Shown here in pieces: positions 36,239 through 46,110 of a stretch of 64,000 bases of DNA (position 1 is the stretch's first letter; each line of letters begins with the position of its first letter). The notes under the pieces were generated by a model. The model was given only the letters and a program-made list of their open reading frames with translations, was not told the origin of the DNA and did not search any database. A program made the translations under genes and the position numbers. This stretch comes from Maccoyibacter intestinihominis (GTDB lineage Bacteria; Bacillota; Clostridia; Lachnospirales; Lachnospiraceae), in assembly GCF_040096355.1 (NCBI RefSeq), contig NZ_JBBMEX010000008.1:1-64000 (forward strand). Reading direction: 5' to 3'.

Positions 36239-37735
36239 ATGGCTAAATATGTTATGGCACTCGATGCCGGAACAACTAGTAACAGATGTATCTTATTCAA
36301 TGAGAAGGGTGAGATGTGCTCAGTAGCTCAGAAAGAGTTCACACAGTTTTTCCCAAAACCAGGCTGGGTAGAGCATGATGCAGATGAGATTTGGGCAACT
36401 CAGTATGAAGTTGCTAAACAGGCAATGGAAAATGTTGGCGCAACAGCAGCAGACATTGCAGCAATCGGTATCACAAATCAGCGTGAAACAACAATCGTAT
36501 GGGATAAAGCTACTGGCGAACCTGTACACCATGCAATCGTATGGCAGTGTAGAAGAACAGCTGAGTACTGCGATAGCTTAAAAGACAAAGGACTGGTTGA
36601 TAAAATCAGAGAGAAAACAGGTCTTGTTATCGATGCTTACTTCTCAGGAACAAAGATCAGATGGATCTTAGAGAACGTTCCGGGTGCTAGACAGAGAGCT
36701 GAAGCCGGCGAATTATTATTCGGTACAGTAGAGACTTGGTTAATTTGGAAATTAACAAAAGGAAAAGTTCATGTAACAGATTACTCAAACGCTTCCCGTA
36801 CAATGTTATTCAACATCAATACATTACAGTGGGATGATGAAATCTTAGCAGAGCTGAACATTCCTAAATGCATGCTTCCAGAAGCAAAACCATCAAGCTG
36901 TGTATACGGCGAGGCAGATCCAAGCTTATTTGGTGGTCCTATCAAAATTGGTGGAGCTGCAGGTGACCAGCAGGCAGCATTATTCGGACAGACATGTTAC
37001 AAAGCTGGTGAAGCTAAGAATACATACGGAACAGGATGTTTCTTACTTATGAACACTGGCGAAAAACCAATCTTCTCTAAGAACGGATTAGTAACAACAA
37101 TCGCTTGGGGACTTGACGGCAAAGTAAACTATGCATTAGAAGGTTCTGTATTCGTTGCAGGTGCTTCTATCCAGTGGTTACGCGACCAGTTAAGAGTTGT
37201 AGATACCGCTCCGGATTCAGAGTACATGGCAACAAGAGTAAAAGATACCGCTGGATGCTACGTAGTACCTGCTTTCACAGGTTTAGGAGCTCCATATTGG
37301 GATCAGTATGCTAGAGGAGTTATCGTTGGTTTAACACGTGGATGTAACAAATATCACATCGTTCGTGCAACAGTTGAATCTTTAGCATATCAGGTAAACG
37401 ATGTATTACAGGCTATGAAAGCTGATTCAGGAATCGACCTTGCTGCATTAAACGTAGACGGTGGCGCAAGTGCTAACAACTTCTTAATGCAGACACAGGC
37501 AGACATCAGTGGATGTCCTGTAAACCGCCCATCATGTGTAGAGACAACAGCTATGGGTGCTGCTTACTTAGCAGGTATCGCTGTTGGCTACTGGAAAGAC
37601 AAAGAAGACGTTATTGCTAACACATCTCTTGATCGTACTTTCACACCAGCAATCAGTGCTGAAGAGCGTGAGACAAGAATCAAAGGATGGAAGAAAGCAG
37701 TTAAATGCTCCTTTGGTTGGGCAAAAGAAGACTAG
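36239..37735 (+). CDS. glpK: glycerol kinase
   Basis: Phosphorylates glycerol to sn-glycerol-3-phosphate. A 498-aa FGGY kinase with ALDAGTTSNRCILF at the N-terminus, ITNQRETT, the family signature GGAAGDQQAALFGQ, NTYGTGCFLLMNTG and LNVDGGASANNFLMQ. The ribosome site aggagg is strong. Codon choice is biased (many GCT, GTT, TTA, AAC), unlike the preceding gene, consistent with high expression. It heads glpK-glpF-glpA-glpB-DUF1667. Confidence 0.97.
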   Translation: MAKYVMALDAGTTSNRCILFNEKGEMCSVAQKEFTQFFPKPGWVEHDADEIWATQYEVAKQAMENVGATAADIAAIGITNQRETTIVWDKATGEPVHHAIVWQCRRTAEYCDSLKDKGLVDKIREKTGLVIDAYFSGTKIRWILENVPGARQRAEAGELLFGTVETWLIWKLTKGKVHVTDYSNASRTMLFNINTLQWDDEILAELNIPKCMLPEAKPSSCVYGEADPSLFGGPIKIGGAAGDQQAALFGQTCYKAGEAKNTYGTGCFLLMNTGEKPIFSKNGLVTTIAWGLDGKVNYALEGSVFVAGASIQWLRDQLRVVDTAPDSEYMATRVKDTAGCYVVPAFTGLGAPYWDQYARGVIVGLTRGCNKYHIVRATVESLAYQVNDVLQAMKADSGIDLAALNVDGGASANNFLMQTQADISGCPVNRPSCVETTAMGAAYLAGIAVGYWKDKEDVIANTSLDRTFTPAISAEERETRIKGWKKAVKCSFGWAKED

Positions 37736-37767
37736 TAATAAAATAGGGTAAAGAGGAGGAAACATTT

Positions 37768-38484
37768 ATGTTACCATATTTGGCAGAATTTTTAGGAACT
37801 ATGATGTTAATCATGTTAGGTGATGGCGTTTGTGCAAACGTTAACCTTAGCAAATCAGGAATGAAGGGCGGCGGAACTGTTCAGATTACTATGGCATGGG
37901 CAGCAGCCGTTATGATTCCAGCATTTATCTTTGGTGCAGCTTCAGGTGCATCATTCAACCCAGCATTAACAATCGCTTTAGCAGCTGACGGAAGCTTCGC
38001 TTGGAACATGGTACCAGGTTATATCGTAGCTCAGATCGCTGGTGGATTCGTAGGTGCTTGGATTGTATGGCTTACATTTAAGAAACAGTTCGATGCAGAA
38101 GAAGATGCAGCAACAATCCTTGGAGTATTCTCCACAGGTCCTTCTATCCCAAGCACAGGATGGAACATTGTATCAGAGGCAGTTGCAACATTCGTATTAG
38201 TATTCGCAATCAAAGGTATGGCTCAGGTTGGCGGTATGAACGGACTTCAGGGTAACGTTGCAGTATATGTAATCATCTTAGCATGTGGTATGTCCTTCGG
38301 TGGAACAACTGGATATGCTATGAACCCAGCCCGTGACTTAGGACCTCGTCTTGCACATGCATGCTTACCGATTAAGAACAAAGGAACATCTAACTTCGCT
38401 TATGGTTTAGTAGTTCCGATCTTTGGACCAATCATCGGTGCTTTATTAGCAGTAGGTCTTTACGCAATCATTCCTTGGGCATAA
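37768..38484 (+). CDS. glpF: glycerol uptake facilitator (MIP/aquaglyceroporin)
   Basis: A 238-aa membrane channel with six helices and the two half-helix NPA motifs, SFNPALT near residue 70 and AMNPARDLGPR near residue 185. The Asp after the second NPA-Arg (NPARD) is the mark of glycerol-conducting rather than water-selective MIPs. It lets glycerol enter by facilitated diffusion, trapped by glpK, 33 bases upstream. Codon use matches glpK. Confidence 0.94.
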   Translation: MLPYLAEFLGTMMLIMLGDGVCANVNLSKSGMKGGGTVQITMAWAAAVMIPAFIFGAASGASFNPALTIALAADGSFAWNMVPGYIVAQIAGGFVGAWIVWLTFKKQFDAEEDAATILGVFSTGPSIPSTGWNIVSEAVATFVLVFAIKGMAQVGGMNGLQGNVAVYVIILACGMSFGGTTGYAMNPARDLGPRLAHACLPIKNKGTSNFAYGLVVPIFGPIIGALLAVGLYAIIPWA

Positions 38485-38522
38485 GCTATAGGGAATATGT
38501 AACACGATAGTAATAAAGAGTT

Positions 38523-38566
38523 TGAGCAATGCTGCATCCTAGGATGGAGCGTTGCTCATCTTTTCT
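38523..38566 (+). terminator. weak terminator or attenuator between glpF and glpA
   Basis: TGAGCAA (38523-38529) pairs with TTGCTCA (38552-38558), with an inner CATCC/GGATG stem and a TCTTTTCT tail. It probably lowers rather than blocks read-through. Confidence 0.6.
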
Positions 38567-38584
38567 GAAAGGAGTAACAGACAC

Positions 38585-40021
38585 ATGTATGATGTCGTAA
38601 TAATTGGAGCAGGGGTATCTGGTAGTGCAATCGCTAGAGAGTTATCACGTTACCAGGTAAATGCTTGCGTAGTAGAAAAAGCAGAAGATGTATGTTGTGG
38701 TACATCAAAAGCAAACAGCGCTATTGTTCATGCCGGATTCGATGCTGAAAACGGATCTCTTATGGCAGATTTGAACGTAAAAGGTAATGTAATGATGGAA
38801 GATCTTTCTAAAGAGCTTGATTTCTCCTTTAGAAAAAATGGATCTTTAGTAATTTGTTTACATGAAGAAGACAGACCGAACTTAGAGGCTCTTTATGAAA
38901 GAGGAGTTAAGAACGGTGTCAAAGAATTAAAGATTTTAGAGCATGATGAAGTATTGGCATTAGAGCCAAACGTAACAGACGATGTTGTTGCTGCATTATA
39001 TGCACCAACAGGTGGAATTGTCTGCCCATTCGAATTAAACATTGCTATGGCTGAAAATGCAGCTACAAACGGTGTTGAATTCAGATTTAACACAGAAGTA
39101 AGAGATATCGTTAAAAAAGACGGTGGCTTTGAGTTGGTAACTAACAACGGAGCAATCTCTACAAAATGTGTTGTAAATGCAGCAGGTGTATACGCTGATG
39201 TATTCCATAACATGATGAGCTCTAAGAAAATCCACATCACACCAAGACGTGGAGATTACTGCTTATTAGACAAGGTTACAGGAGATTTCGTAGATAAGAC
39301 AATCTTCCAGTTACCGGGTAAATATGGTAAAGGTGTATTAGTATCACCTACAATCCATGGAAATACAATCGTAGGACCAACTGCTATTGATATTGAAAAC
39401 AAAGAAGGAACCAATACTACTCAGGAAGGAATCGACGAGTTAATCAACAAAGCTGGTTCAACAGTAAAAGGTTTACCAATTCGTCAGGTTATCACTTCCT
39501 TTGCAGGACTTCGTGCACATGAGGACAACCATGAATTCGTAATCGGTGAAGTAGACGAGGCACCGGGATTCTTTGATGCAGCAGGTATCGAGTCTCCAGG
39601 TCTGACAAGCTCACCGGCTATCGGAGTTCTTGTTGCAGGAATGTTAAAGGATAAATTAAACTTACAGGAAGATCCGACCTTCAACGGAACAAGAAAAGGT
39701 GTTACACATCTGAACTCTTGTACAAAAGAAGAGAGAGATGCCTTGATTAAAGAGAATCCGGCTTATGGAAGTATCGTATGCCGTTGTGAAATGATTACAG
39801 AGGGAGAAATCCTTGATGCAATCCACAGACCATTAGGTGCAACTACATTAGATGGTATTAAACGTCGTACACGCGCTGGTATGGGACGTTGCCAGGCTGG
39901 TTTCTGTTCACCAAGACAGATTGAGATTCTTGCGAGAGAATTAGGCGTAGATCAGTCAGAAATTAGAAAATCTGGACGCGATTCCAAGTTCATCGTTGGA
40001 ACCCCGAAAGACAGATTATAA
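38585..40021 (+). CDS. glpA: FAD-dependent glycerol-3-phosphate dehydrogenase with BFD-like [2Fe-2S] domain
   Basis: Oxidises glycerol-3-phosphate to dihydroxyacetone phosphate under anaerobic conditions. I start it at ATG 38585 (478 aa, MYDVVIIGAGVSGSAIA), 11 bases after ggag; the longer frame begins inside the upstream hairpin. The FAD motif is at residues 5-14. The C-terminus holds a BFD-like [2Fe-2S] domain with CRCE and CQAGFC. This domain order is usual in clostridial GlpA. The next gene follows after 13 bases. Confidence 0.92.
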   Translation: MYDVVIIGAGVSGSAIARELSRYQVNACVVEKAEDVCCGTSKANSAIVHAGFDAENGSLMADLNVKGNVMMEDLSKELDFSFRKNGSLVICLHEEDRPNLEALYERGVKNGVKELKILEHDEVLALEPNVTDDVVAALYAPTGGIVCPFELNIAMAENAATNGVEFRFNTEVRDIVKKDGGFELVTNNGAISTKCVVNAAGVYADVFHNMMSSKKIHITPRRGDYCLLDKVTGDFVDKTIFQLPGKYGKGVLVSPTIHGNTIVGPTAIDIENKEGTNTTQEGIDELINKAGSTVKGLPIRQVITSFAGLRAHEDNHEFVIGEVDEAPGFFDAAGIESPGLTSSPAIGVLVAGMLKDKLNLQEDPTFNGTRKGVTHLNSCTKEERDALIKENPAYGSIVCRCEMITEGEILDAIHRPLGATTLDGIKRRTRAGMGRCQAGFCSPRQIEILARELGVDQSEIRKSGRDSKFIVGTPKDRL

Positions 40022-40034
40022 GGAGGAAGAACAG

Positions 40035-41303
40035 ATGAAAGCATATGACGTGATTATCATTGGTGGTGGTCCTGCAGGTTTAGCAGCAGCAGCATCAGCA
40101 AGAAGAAATGGTATCGAGAGCATTCTGATTTTAGAGCGTGACCGTGAGTTAGGTGGTATCTTAAATCAGTGTATCCATAATGGTTTCGGTCTTCATACCT
40201 TCAAAGAGGAGTTAACAGGACCGGAGTATGCTAGACGTTTCATTGATCAGGTAGAAGAACTTGGAATCGAGTACAAGTTAAATACTATGGTTATGGACAT
40301 CAGCGCAGATAAAGTAATTACTGCAATGAACCGTGAAGAAGGAATGTTCGAACTTCAGGCAAAAGCAGTGATCTTAGCTATGGGATGTAGAGAGCGTTCA
40401 AAAGGTGCATTAAACATTCCTGGTTACAGACCGGCAGGTATCTATTCTGCAGGTACTGCACAGAGATTAGTAAATATTGAAGGCTTCATGCCAGGTCGTG
40501 AAGTTGTTATCTTAGGATCCGGTGATATCGGACTTATCATGGCTAGACGTATGACATTCGAAGGCGCAAAAGTTAAAGTTGTAGCTGAGTTAATGCCATA
40601 CTCAGGTGGATTAAAACGTAACATTGTTCAGTGTCTGAATGACTACGATATCCCGCTGAAATTGAGCCATACCGTAATCGATATCAAAGGTAAAGAGAGA
40701 GTAGAAGGAATCACAATCGCAGAGGTTGGTCCTGACAGAAGACCTATCCCTGGAACAGAAGAGTACTATCCATGTGATACATTACTTCTTTCCTGTGGTC
40801 TTATCCCAGAGAACGATATCTCCAGAGGAGCAGGCATCGAAATGAGCCCAATCACTTCCGGAGCTGTTGTAAATGAGAGCTTAGAGACAAATATCGAAGG
40901 TGTATTTGCTTGTGGTAACGTACTTCATGTACATGACTTAGTAGACTTCGTATCTGAAGAGGCTGCTATGGCTGGTAAATCTGCTGCTGATTATGTTCAG
41001 GGCAAGATTAACAGAGATACTAAGACACCAGACGTTAAGATCGTTGCAACAGATGGTGTTCGTTACACAGTACCTAGTGTAGTAAATGTTGACCGTATGG
41101 ATGGCGATTCTATCGTAAGATTCCGTGTTGGTGATGTTTACAAAAACCACTATGTAAGCGTTTACTTAAATGATGAGCGTATCTTACATAGAAAGAAACA
41201 GGTTATGGCACCAGGTGAGATGGAGAACGTTGTTCTTAAGAAAGATCAGTTGGCTGCATTTGATGGCCTGAACACCATTACAGTAAAACTTGAGGAGGCG
41301 TAA
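40035..41303 (+). CDS. NAD(P)/FAD-dependent oxidoreductase, GlpB-like partner
   Basis: A 422-aa two-dinucleotide-binding flavoprotein, started at ATG 40035 after aggagg. It has VIIIGGGPAGLAAAASARRNG near residue 5 (FAD), VVILGSGDIGLIMARRM near residue 155 (NAD(P)), and a C-terminal GVFACGNVLHVHDLVDFV motif. It resembles the small FAD subunit found next to GlpA and the DUF1667 protein in Clostridia. It likely passes glycerol-phosphate electrons on. The next gene starts 2 bases after its stop. Confidence 0.88.
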   Translation: MKAYDVIIIGGGPAGLAAAASARRNGIESILILERDRELGGILNQCIHNGFGLHTFKEELTGPEYARRFIDQVEELGIEYKLNTMVMDISADKVITAMNREEGMFELQAKAVILAMGCRERSKGALNIPGYRPAGIYSAGTAQRLVNIEGFMPGREVVILGSGDIGLIMARRMTFEGAKVKVVAELMPYSGGLKRNIVQCLNDYDIPLKLSHTVIDIKGKERVEGITIAEVGPDRRPIPGTEEYYPCDTLLLSCGLIPENDISRGAGIEMSPITSGAVVNESLETNIEGVFACGNVLHVHDLVDFVSEEAAMAGKSAADYVQGKINRDTKTPDVKIVATDGVRYTVPSVVNVDRMDGDSIVRFRVGDVYKNHYVSVYLNDERILHRKKQVMAPGEMENVVLKKDQLAAFDGLNTITVKLEEA

Positions 41304-41305
41304 GA

Positions 41306-41671
41306 ATGGAAACAATTAATTTAACATGTATCGGATGTCCGATGGGTTGTCCTCTTACTGTAACCATGGAGAATGGCGAAGTTAAGGATGTAACAGGAAA
41401 TACTTGTAAACGTGGAGATGATTACGCTAGAAAAGAAGTAACCAATCCTACAAGAATTGTTACAAGTACTGTAATCTGCGAAGGCGGTAAAATTGATGCT
41501 GTATCTGTTAAAACAAAATCAGATATTCCAAAAGGCAAAATCTTTGATGTATGTCGTGCATTAAAGGGTGTTGCTGTACCGGCTCCAGTTAAAATTGGTG
41601 ATGTTATCATCAAAGATGTTGCAGGAACAGGCGTAGACATCATTGCTACAAAACAGGTAGATAAAGCGTAA
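41306..41671 (+). CDS. DUF1667 family protein (GlpABC-like third subunit)
   Basis: A 121-aa protein with four Cys in the first third, CIGCPMGCPL (residues 8-17) and CKRG near residue 33, which probably bind a metal or Fe-S cluster. DUF1667 proteins are found with the two flavoproteins of clostridial glycerol-3-phosphate oxidation, and here it starts 2 bases after the second. Its biochemical role is not settled; electron transfer is an inference from the cysteines and context. Confidence 0.88.
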   Translation: METINLTCIGCPMGCPLTVTMENGEVKDVTGNTCKRGDDYARKEVTNPTRIVTSTVICEGGKIDAVSVKTKSDIPKGKIFDVCRALKGVAVPAPVKIGDVIIKDVAGTGVDIIATKQVDKA

Positions 41672-41707
41672 ATATAGGTGGGTTATACTCACGATATAGC
41701 ATATGCG

Positions 41708-41740
41708 AAAGGGCGTGTCCAAGTTGGACGCGCCCTTTTT
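41708..41740 (+). terminator. intrinsic terminator of the glycerol operon
   Basis: GGGCGTGTCC pairs with GGACGCGCCC around a short AAGTT loop, followed by TTTTT. One G-U pair interrupts the stem. Confidence 0.93.
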
Positions 41741-41827
41741 GGCTCTATACTTTTTAAAAGAAGTCTGCTATACTAATCGTCAGAATTAAAAATAAGTACC
41801 AAAATAGCAATAAAAGAGGAGTATAAA

Positions 41828-42727
41828 ATGCAAAAGATAAAATGGAAAAATAGTGCGGCATTGCTGTTAGCAGCATTTGTCTGGGGAGTTGCATTTGTGG
41901 CACAGAGTGTCGGTATGGATTATGTAGAACCGTTTACATTCAATGGCATTCGCTGTCTGATCGGAAGTCTGGTATTATTGCCATGCATTTTCTTTTTTGA
42001 CCGGTTTAAGACCAGTGAAGAAAAAGAGGCTGTAAAAAGCAGCCGTAAGACACTCTGGATTGGTGGTATTCTTTGCGGAGCCATCCTTTTTGTGGCAACG
42101 AATGCACAGCAGATAGGAATACAGTATACTTCTGCCGGAAAAGCAGGTTTTATTACGGCATTGTACATTGTGTTTGTGCCGATCATTGGAATATTTTTAA
42201 AGAAAAAATGCAGTTGGAATGTCTGGGTCAGTGTAGTGATCGCAGTTATAGGATTTTATCTTTTATGTGTCAAAGATGGCCTGAGTCTGTCAAAAGGTGA
42301 TCTCTGGGTCTTAGTTTGTGCGCTGGTTTTTCCATTTCATATCTGGACAGTAAACCATTTTGCACCAATGGTCGATGGTGTCAGATTGTCCTGTATACAA
42401 TTTTTAGTCTGTGGAATCCTCTCAGGGATCTGCATGTTCTTTACTGAAACACCGGACATCGGGAATATCCTACAGGCATGGATGCCACTATTATATGCCG
42501 GAGTATTGTCCTGTGGTTTGGGATATACCTTACAGATTGTCGGACAAAAGGATTTTAATCCAACCATAGCGTCATTGCTGATGAGTTTTGAATCAGTATT
42601 TTCCGTATTGGCAGGCTGGGTACTTTTAGGACAGGCATTGAGTACACGGGAGATCTTTGGCTGTGTGTTGATTTTTGCAGGAGTTATCTTAGCACAGATA
42701 CCGATGAAAACCGGACAGAAAGAATAG
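41828..42727 (+). CDS. EamA/DMT-family transporter
   Basis: A 299-aa protein with about ten membrane helices in two EamA repeats. It has FVWGVAFVAQSVGMDYVEPF near residue 20, the family TSAGKAGFITALYIVFVPI, and in the second half PTIASLLMSFESVFSVLAGW. DMT-family members export amino acids, nucleobases or other metabolites. No substrate can be assigned. It stands alone between the glycerol operon and the valS region. Confidence 0.9.
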   Translation: MQKIKWKNSAALLLAAFVWGVAFVAQSVGMDYVEPFTFNGIRCLIGSLVLLPCIFFFDRFKTSEEKEAVKSSRKTLWIGGILCGAILFVATNAQQIGIQYTSAGKAGFITALYIVFVPIIGIFLKKKCSWNVWVSVVIAVIGFYLLCVKDGLSLSKGDLWVLVCALVFPFHIWTVNHFAPMVDGVRLSCIQFLVCGILSGICMFFTETPDIGNILQAWMPLLYAGVLSCGLGYTLQIVGQKDFNPTIASLLMSFESVFSVLAGWVLLGQALSTREIFGCVLIFAGVILAQIPMKTGQKE

Positions 42728-42889
42728 AAACTATACAAGGGGAGCAAGCTATGGTATAATGAGTGCAAGCGAGTCATGCTCACGATATAATAATTAAAAG
42801 CAAGTCAACATGCTCACATGATGAAAGAACAATGAAATGATTGCGTGAGCTATATTCACGATAAGTATAGAAAGGTATGGTAGGAGCAT

Positions 42890-43033
42890 ATGCTGGAAGG
42901 AAACAATATTTTAATTTTTATGGGAATTATAGTTCTGCTTGTCATTGTGGCAACAGTCATTGCCGTGGTATCTTCTGTCGCAGGAGCAGCGGCAGCCATT
43001 GTAGATGATGAAGACGGCGAAGAAAATGCTTGA
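42890..43033 (+). CDS. small single-helix membrane protein (47 aa)
   Basis: An ATG at 42890 opens a 47-aa frame: a short polar start, one long hydrophobic helix (about residues 7-38, rich in Ile, Val, Ala) and an acidic tail DDEDGEENA. An aggag sits only 3 bases before the ATG, which is close. The stop overlaps the -35 of the T-box promoter. Homologues of unknown function would be needed to confirm it. Codon use is ordinary. Confidence 0.5.
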   Translation: MLEGNNILIFMGIIVLLVIVATVIAVVSSVAGAAAAIVDDEDGEENA

Positions 43034-43058
43034 CAATTTTTGCAGAACTCTATAAGAT
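43030..43058 (+). promoter_or_regulatory. promoter of the valS T-box transcript
   Basis: TTGACA (43030-43035) and TAAGAT (43053-43058) have a 17-base spacer. The expected start is near 43066. Confidence 0.7.
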
Positions 43059-43065
43059 AAAACAT

Positions 43066-43363
43066 ATTGAAAAGGTGTTGAGAAAGAGGAGTACACAGCA
43101 CACCCTTGAAAGAGAGAATGGTTCATCGGCTGAAAGACCGTTTAAAGAAGGCGTTGTGGAAGGTAGCTTTTGAACCGGAGAACTGAAAGTAAAAACGAAT
43201 GGATTTGCAGGAGGTGCAAATATAAGAGATACGATAAGTAGGTTTTCACGTCTGGTCTGCGTTATAAGACCGAGAGATTGCCAATCATGATAAGAAGAGA
43301 TTGGCGAAATAAGGTGGTACCGCGTAACAATACGCCCTTTGCAGATTGCAAAGGGCGTTTTTT
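43066..43363 (+). ncRNA. T-box riboswitch leader of valS
   Basis: The T-box core AGGTGGTACCGCG lies at 43312-43324. It is followed by an intrinsic terminator (ACGCCCTTTGCA 43332-43343 with TGCAAAGGGCGT 43347-43358, T-run to 43363). Upstream are hairpins fitting stems II and III, namely ATTTGCA/TGCAAAT around 43202-43220 and GGTCT/AGACC around 43254-43271. The upper part of stem I spans GGTTC to GAACC. Uncharged tRNA-Val would bind and favour read-through into valS. A GTA at 43163 may be the specifier codon, but I could not fold stem I well enough to be sure. Confidence 0.93.
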
Positions 43364-43461
43364 AATCCACGGGAAAATAGTCGTGTCACGACTATTTTCA
43401 TTAGATTCTATTAGAGAAAAAAGCAGACTTATCTGCTTGGTTGATAAAAAGGAGAGAGAAG

Positions 43462-46110
43462 ATGAGCAAAGAATTAGCAAAGACATATGATCCGAAAGAT
43501 ATTGAGGATCGTCTGTACAAAAAATGGGAAGACAACAAGTATTTTCATGCGGAAGTAGACCGCAGTAAAAAGCCGTTTACAATTGTGATGCCGCCACCAA
43601 ATATCACAGGTCAGTTACACATGGGACATGCATTGGACAATACGATGCAGGATATTCTGATCCGTTATAAGAGAATGCAGGGCTATAATGCACTGTGGCA
43701 GCCGGGAACAGACCATGCATCCATTGCAACAGAAGTCAAAGTGATAGAATCTTTAAAAGAACAGGGCATTGATAAGGATGAACTCGGAAGAGAAGGCTTT
43801 TTAGAAAAAGCCTGGGAATGGAAAGAGGAATATGGCGGACGTATCTTAAAGCAGTTAAAGAAAATGGGTTCTTCTGCAGACTGGGACAGAGAGCGTTTTA
43901 CCATGGATGAGGGCTGCTCAAAAGCCGTAGAAGATGTATTTATCAAATTATTTGATAAAGGCTATATTTATAAGGGTTCCCGTATCATTAACTGGTGCCC
44001 GGTATGTCAGACTTCTATTTCTGATGCAGAAGTAGAACATGAGGAGCAGAACGGATTTTTCTGGCACATCAATTATCCGGTAAAAGGAGAAGAAGGAAGA
44101 TTCGTTGAAATCGCAACTACACGTCCGGAAACGTTATTAGGCGATACCGCAGTTGCCGTAAATCCGGAGGATGAGAGATATCAGGATCTGATCGGTAAGA
44201 CACTGATCCTCCCATTGGTAGGAAGAGAAATCCCGGTAGTAGCAGATGCTTATGTAGATAAAGAGTTTGGAACAGGATGCGTAAAGATCACACCGGCTCA
44301 TGACCCGAACGATTTTGAGGTAGGAAAACGTCATAACCTGCCGGAAATCAATGTATTAAATGATGATGCGACCATTAATGCAAATGGTGGAAAGTATCAG
44401 GGCATGGATCGCTACGAAGCAAGAGAAGCCATGATCAAAGATTTAGACGAGCTTGGACTTTTGGTGAAAGTAGTACCTCATGCACATAATGTAGGAACAC
44501 ATGACCGCTGTAAAACAACGGTAGAACCGATGATCAAACAGCAGTGGTTCGTAAAAATGGATGAGATGATCAAACCGGCAGTAAAAGCAGTCAAAGAAGG
44601 AGAGATCAAGCTGTTACCGGAGAGAATGGATAAAATTTATTTTAACTGGACAGACAATATCCGTGACTGGTGTATTTCCAGACAGCTTTGGTGGGGACAC
44701 CGGATCCCGGCATACTACTGTGCAGATTGTGGAGAATTTGTTGTTGCAAGAGAAAATCCGGGCAAATGCCCAAAATGCGGATGCACGCATATGACACAGG
44801 ATGAAGATACCTTAGACACCTGGTTTTCTTCTGCACTCTGGCCGTTTTCCACACTCGGATGGCCGGATAAGACCGAGGATTTGGATTACTTCTATCCAAA
44901 TGATGTCTTAGTAACCGGATATGATATTATTTTCTTCTGGGTTATCCGCATGATCTTCTCCGGATATGAGCAGATGGGCGAGGCACCATTCCACACCGTA
45001 TTATTCCATGGTCTGGTAAGAGATTCCCAGGGAAGAAAAATGAGTAAGTCCCTTGGAAACGGAATCGATCCATTAGAAGTCATTGACAAATACGGGGCAG
45101 ATGCACTGCGTCTGACACTGATCACCGGAAATGCACCGGGAAATGATATGCGTTTTTACTGGGAGCGTGTAGAAGCCTCCAGAAACTTTGCGAACAAAGT
45201 ATGGAATGCCTCCCGTTTTATCATGATGAATATCGGAGATGAAAAATTAGAGACACCGGCTTTAGAGGATTTTACAACGGAGGACAAGTGGATCCTTTCA
45301 GCAGTGAACTCCCTTGCAAAAGAAGTAACGGAGAACATGGACAAATTCGAGCTTGGAATTGCCGTTCAGAAAGTATATGACTTCATCTGGGATGAGTTCT
45401 GTGACTGGTACATTGAGATCACAAAGACCAGAACTTATAAAAAAGAAGAAGATCCGAAGTCTGCAAAAACAGCAATGTGGACCTTAAAGACCGTACTGAT
45501 CCAGGCATTAAAACTGTTACATCCATATATGCCGTTTATTACAGAGGAAATCTTCTGCACACTTCAGGAGGAAGAAGAGACCATTATGCTTTCAGAATGG
45601 CCAACCTTCAAAGAAGAGTGGAACTTCAAGGCAGAGGAAGAAGCAGTTGCCCATGTAAAAGATTTAGTAAAAGGAATCCGTAATACCCGCGCAGAGATGG
45701 ATGTTCCGCCAAGCCGTAAAGCAAAAGTCTTTATCGTAACAGAGGACAAAGAGTTAGAAGAAATTTTTGCTTCTATGAAGACAGCATATGCGGCACTGAT
45801 CAGTGCAAGTGAGATCCAGGTTCAGGATACAAAGGACGGTATTGGAGAAGATGCAGTATCCGTTGTGATCCCGGGTGCAGTAGTCTATATCCCGCTTGAG
45901 GATTTAGTAGATTTTGAAAAAGAAAAAGAGCGTCTGAAAAAGGAACAGGAGCGTCTGAAAAAAGAGTTAGCACGTTCTAAGGGAATGCTTTCTAATGAAA
46001 AATTCTTAAGCAAAGCACCGGAAGCAAAAGTATTAGAGGAAAAAGAAAAACTTGCAAAATACGAGCAGATGATGCAGCAGGTAGAAGAACGTCTGTCACA
46101 GATGAAATAG
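43462..46110 (+). CDS. valS: valyl-tRNA synthetase
   Basis: Charges tRNA-Val. I start it at ATG 43462 (882 aa, MSKELAKTYDPKDIE), after ggagagag; the TTG at 43441 is only an extension. Class I signatures are PPPNITGQLHMGHA (HIGH region) and KMSKS at residues 526-530. ATTRPETLLGDTAVAV belongs to the editing domain. DIRDWCISRQLWWGHRIP and a zinc-knuckle-like CADCGEF...CPKCGC are present. The C-terminal KEKERLKKEQERLKKE coiled coil contacts tRNA. Control is by the T-box upstream. Confidence 0.97.
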   Translation: MSKELAKTYDPKDIEDRLYKKWEDNKYFHAEVDRSKKPFTIVMPPPNITGQLHMGHALDNTMQDILIRYKRMQGYNALWQPGTDHASIATEVKVIESLKEQGIDKDELGREGFLEKAWEWKEEYGGRILKQLKKMGSSADWDRERFTMDEGCSKAVEDVFIKLFDKGYIYKGSRIINWCPVCQTSISDAEVEHEEQNGFFWHINYPVKGEEGRFVEIATTRPETLLGDTAVAVNPEDERYQDLIGKTLILPLVGREIPVVADAYVDKEFGTGCVKITPAHDPNDFEVGKRHNLPEINVLNDDATINANGGKYQGMDRYEAREAMIKDLDELGLLVKVVPHAHNVGTHDRCKTTVEPMIKQQWFVKMDEMIKPAVKAVKEGEIKLLPERMDKIYFNWTDNIRDWCISRQLWWGHRIPAYYCADCGEFVVARENPGKCPKCGCTHMTQDEDTLDTWFSSALWPFSTLGWPDKTEDLDYFYPNDVLVTGYDIIFFWVIRMIFSGYEQMGEAPFHTVLFHGLVRDSQGRKMSKSLGNGIDPLEVIDKYGADALRLTLITGNAPGNDMRFYWERVEASRNFANKVWNASRFIMMNIGDEKLETPALEDFTTEDKWILSAVNSLAKEVTENMDKFELGIAVQKVYDFIWDEFCDWYIEITKTRTYKKEEDPKSAKTAMWTLKTVLIQALKLLHPYMPFITEEIFCTLQEEEETIMLSEWPTFKEEWNFKAEEEAVAHVKDLVKGIRNTRAEMDVPPSRKAKVFIVTEDKELEEIFASMKTAYAALISASEIQVQDTKDGIGEDAVSVVIPGAVVYIPLEDLVDFEKEKERLKKEQERLKKELARSKGMLSNEKFLSKAPEAKVLEEKEKLAKYEQMMQQVEERLSQMK

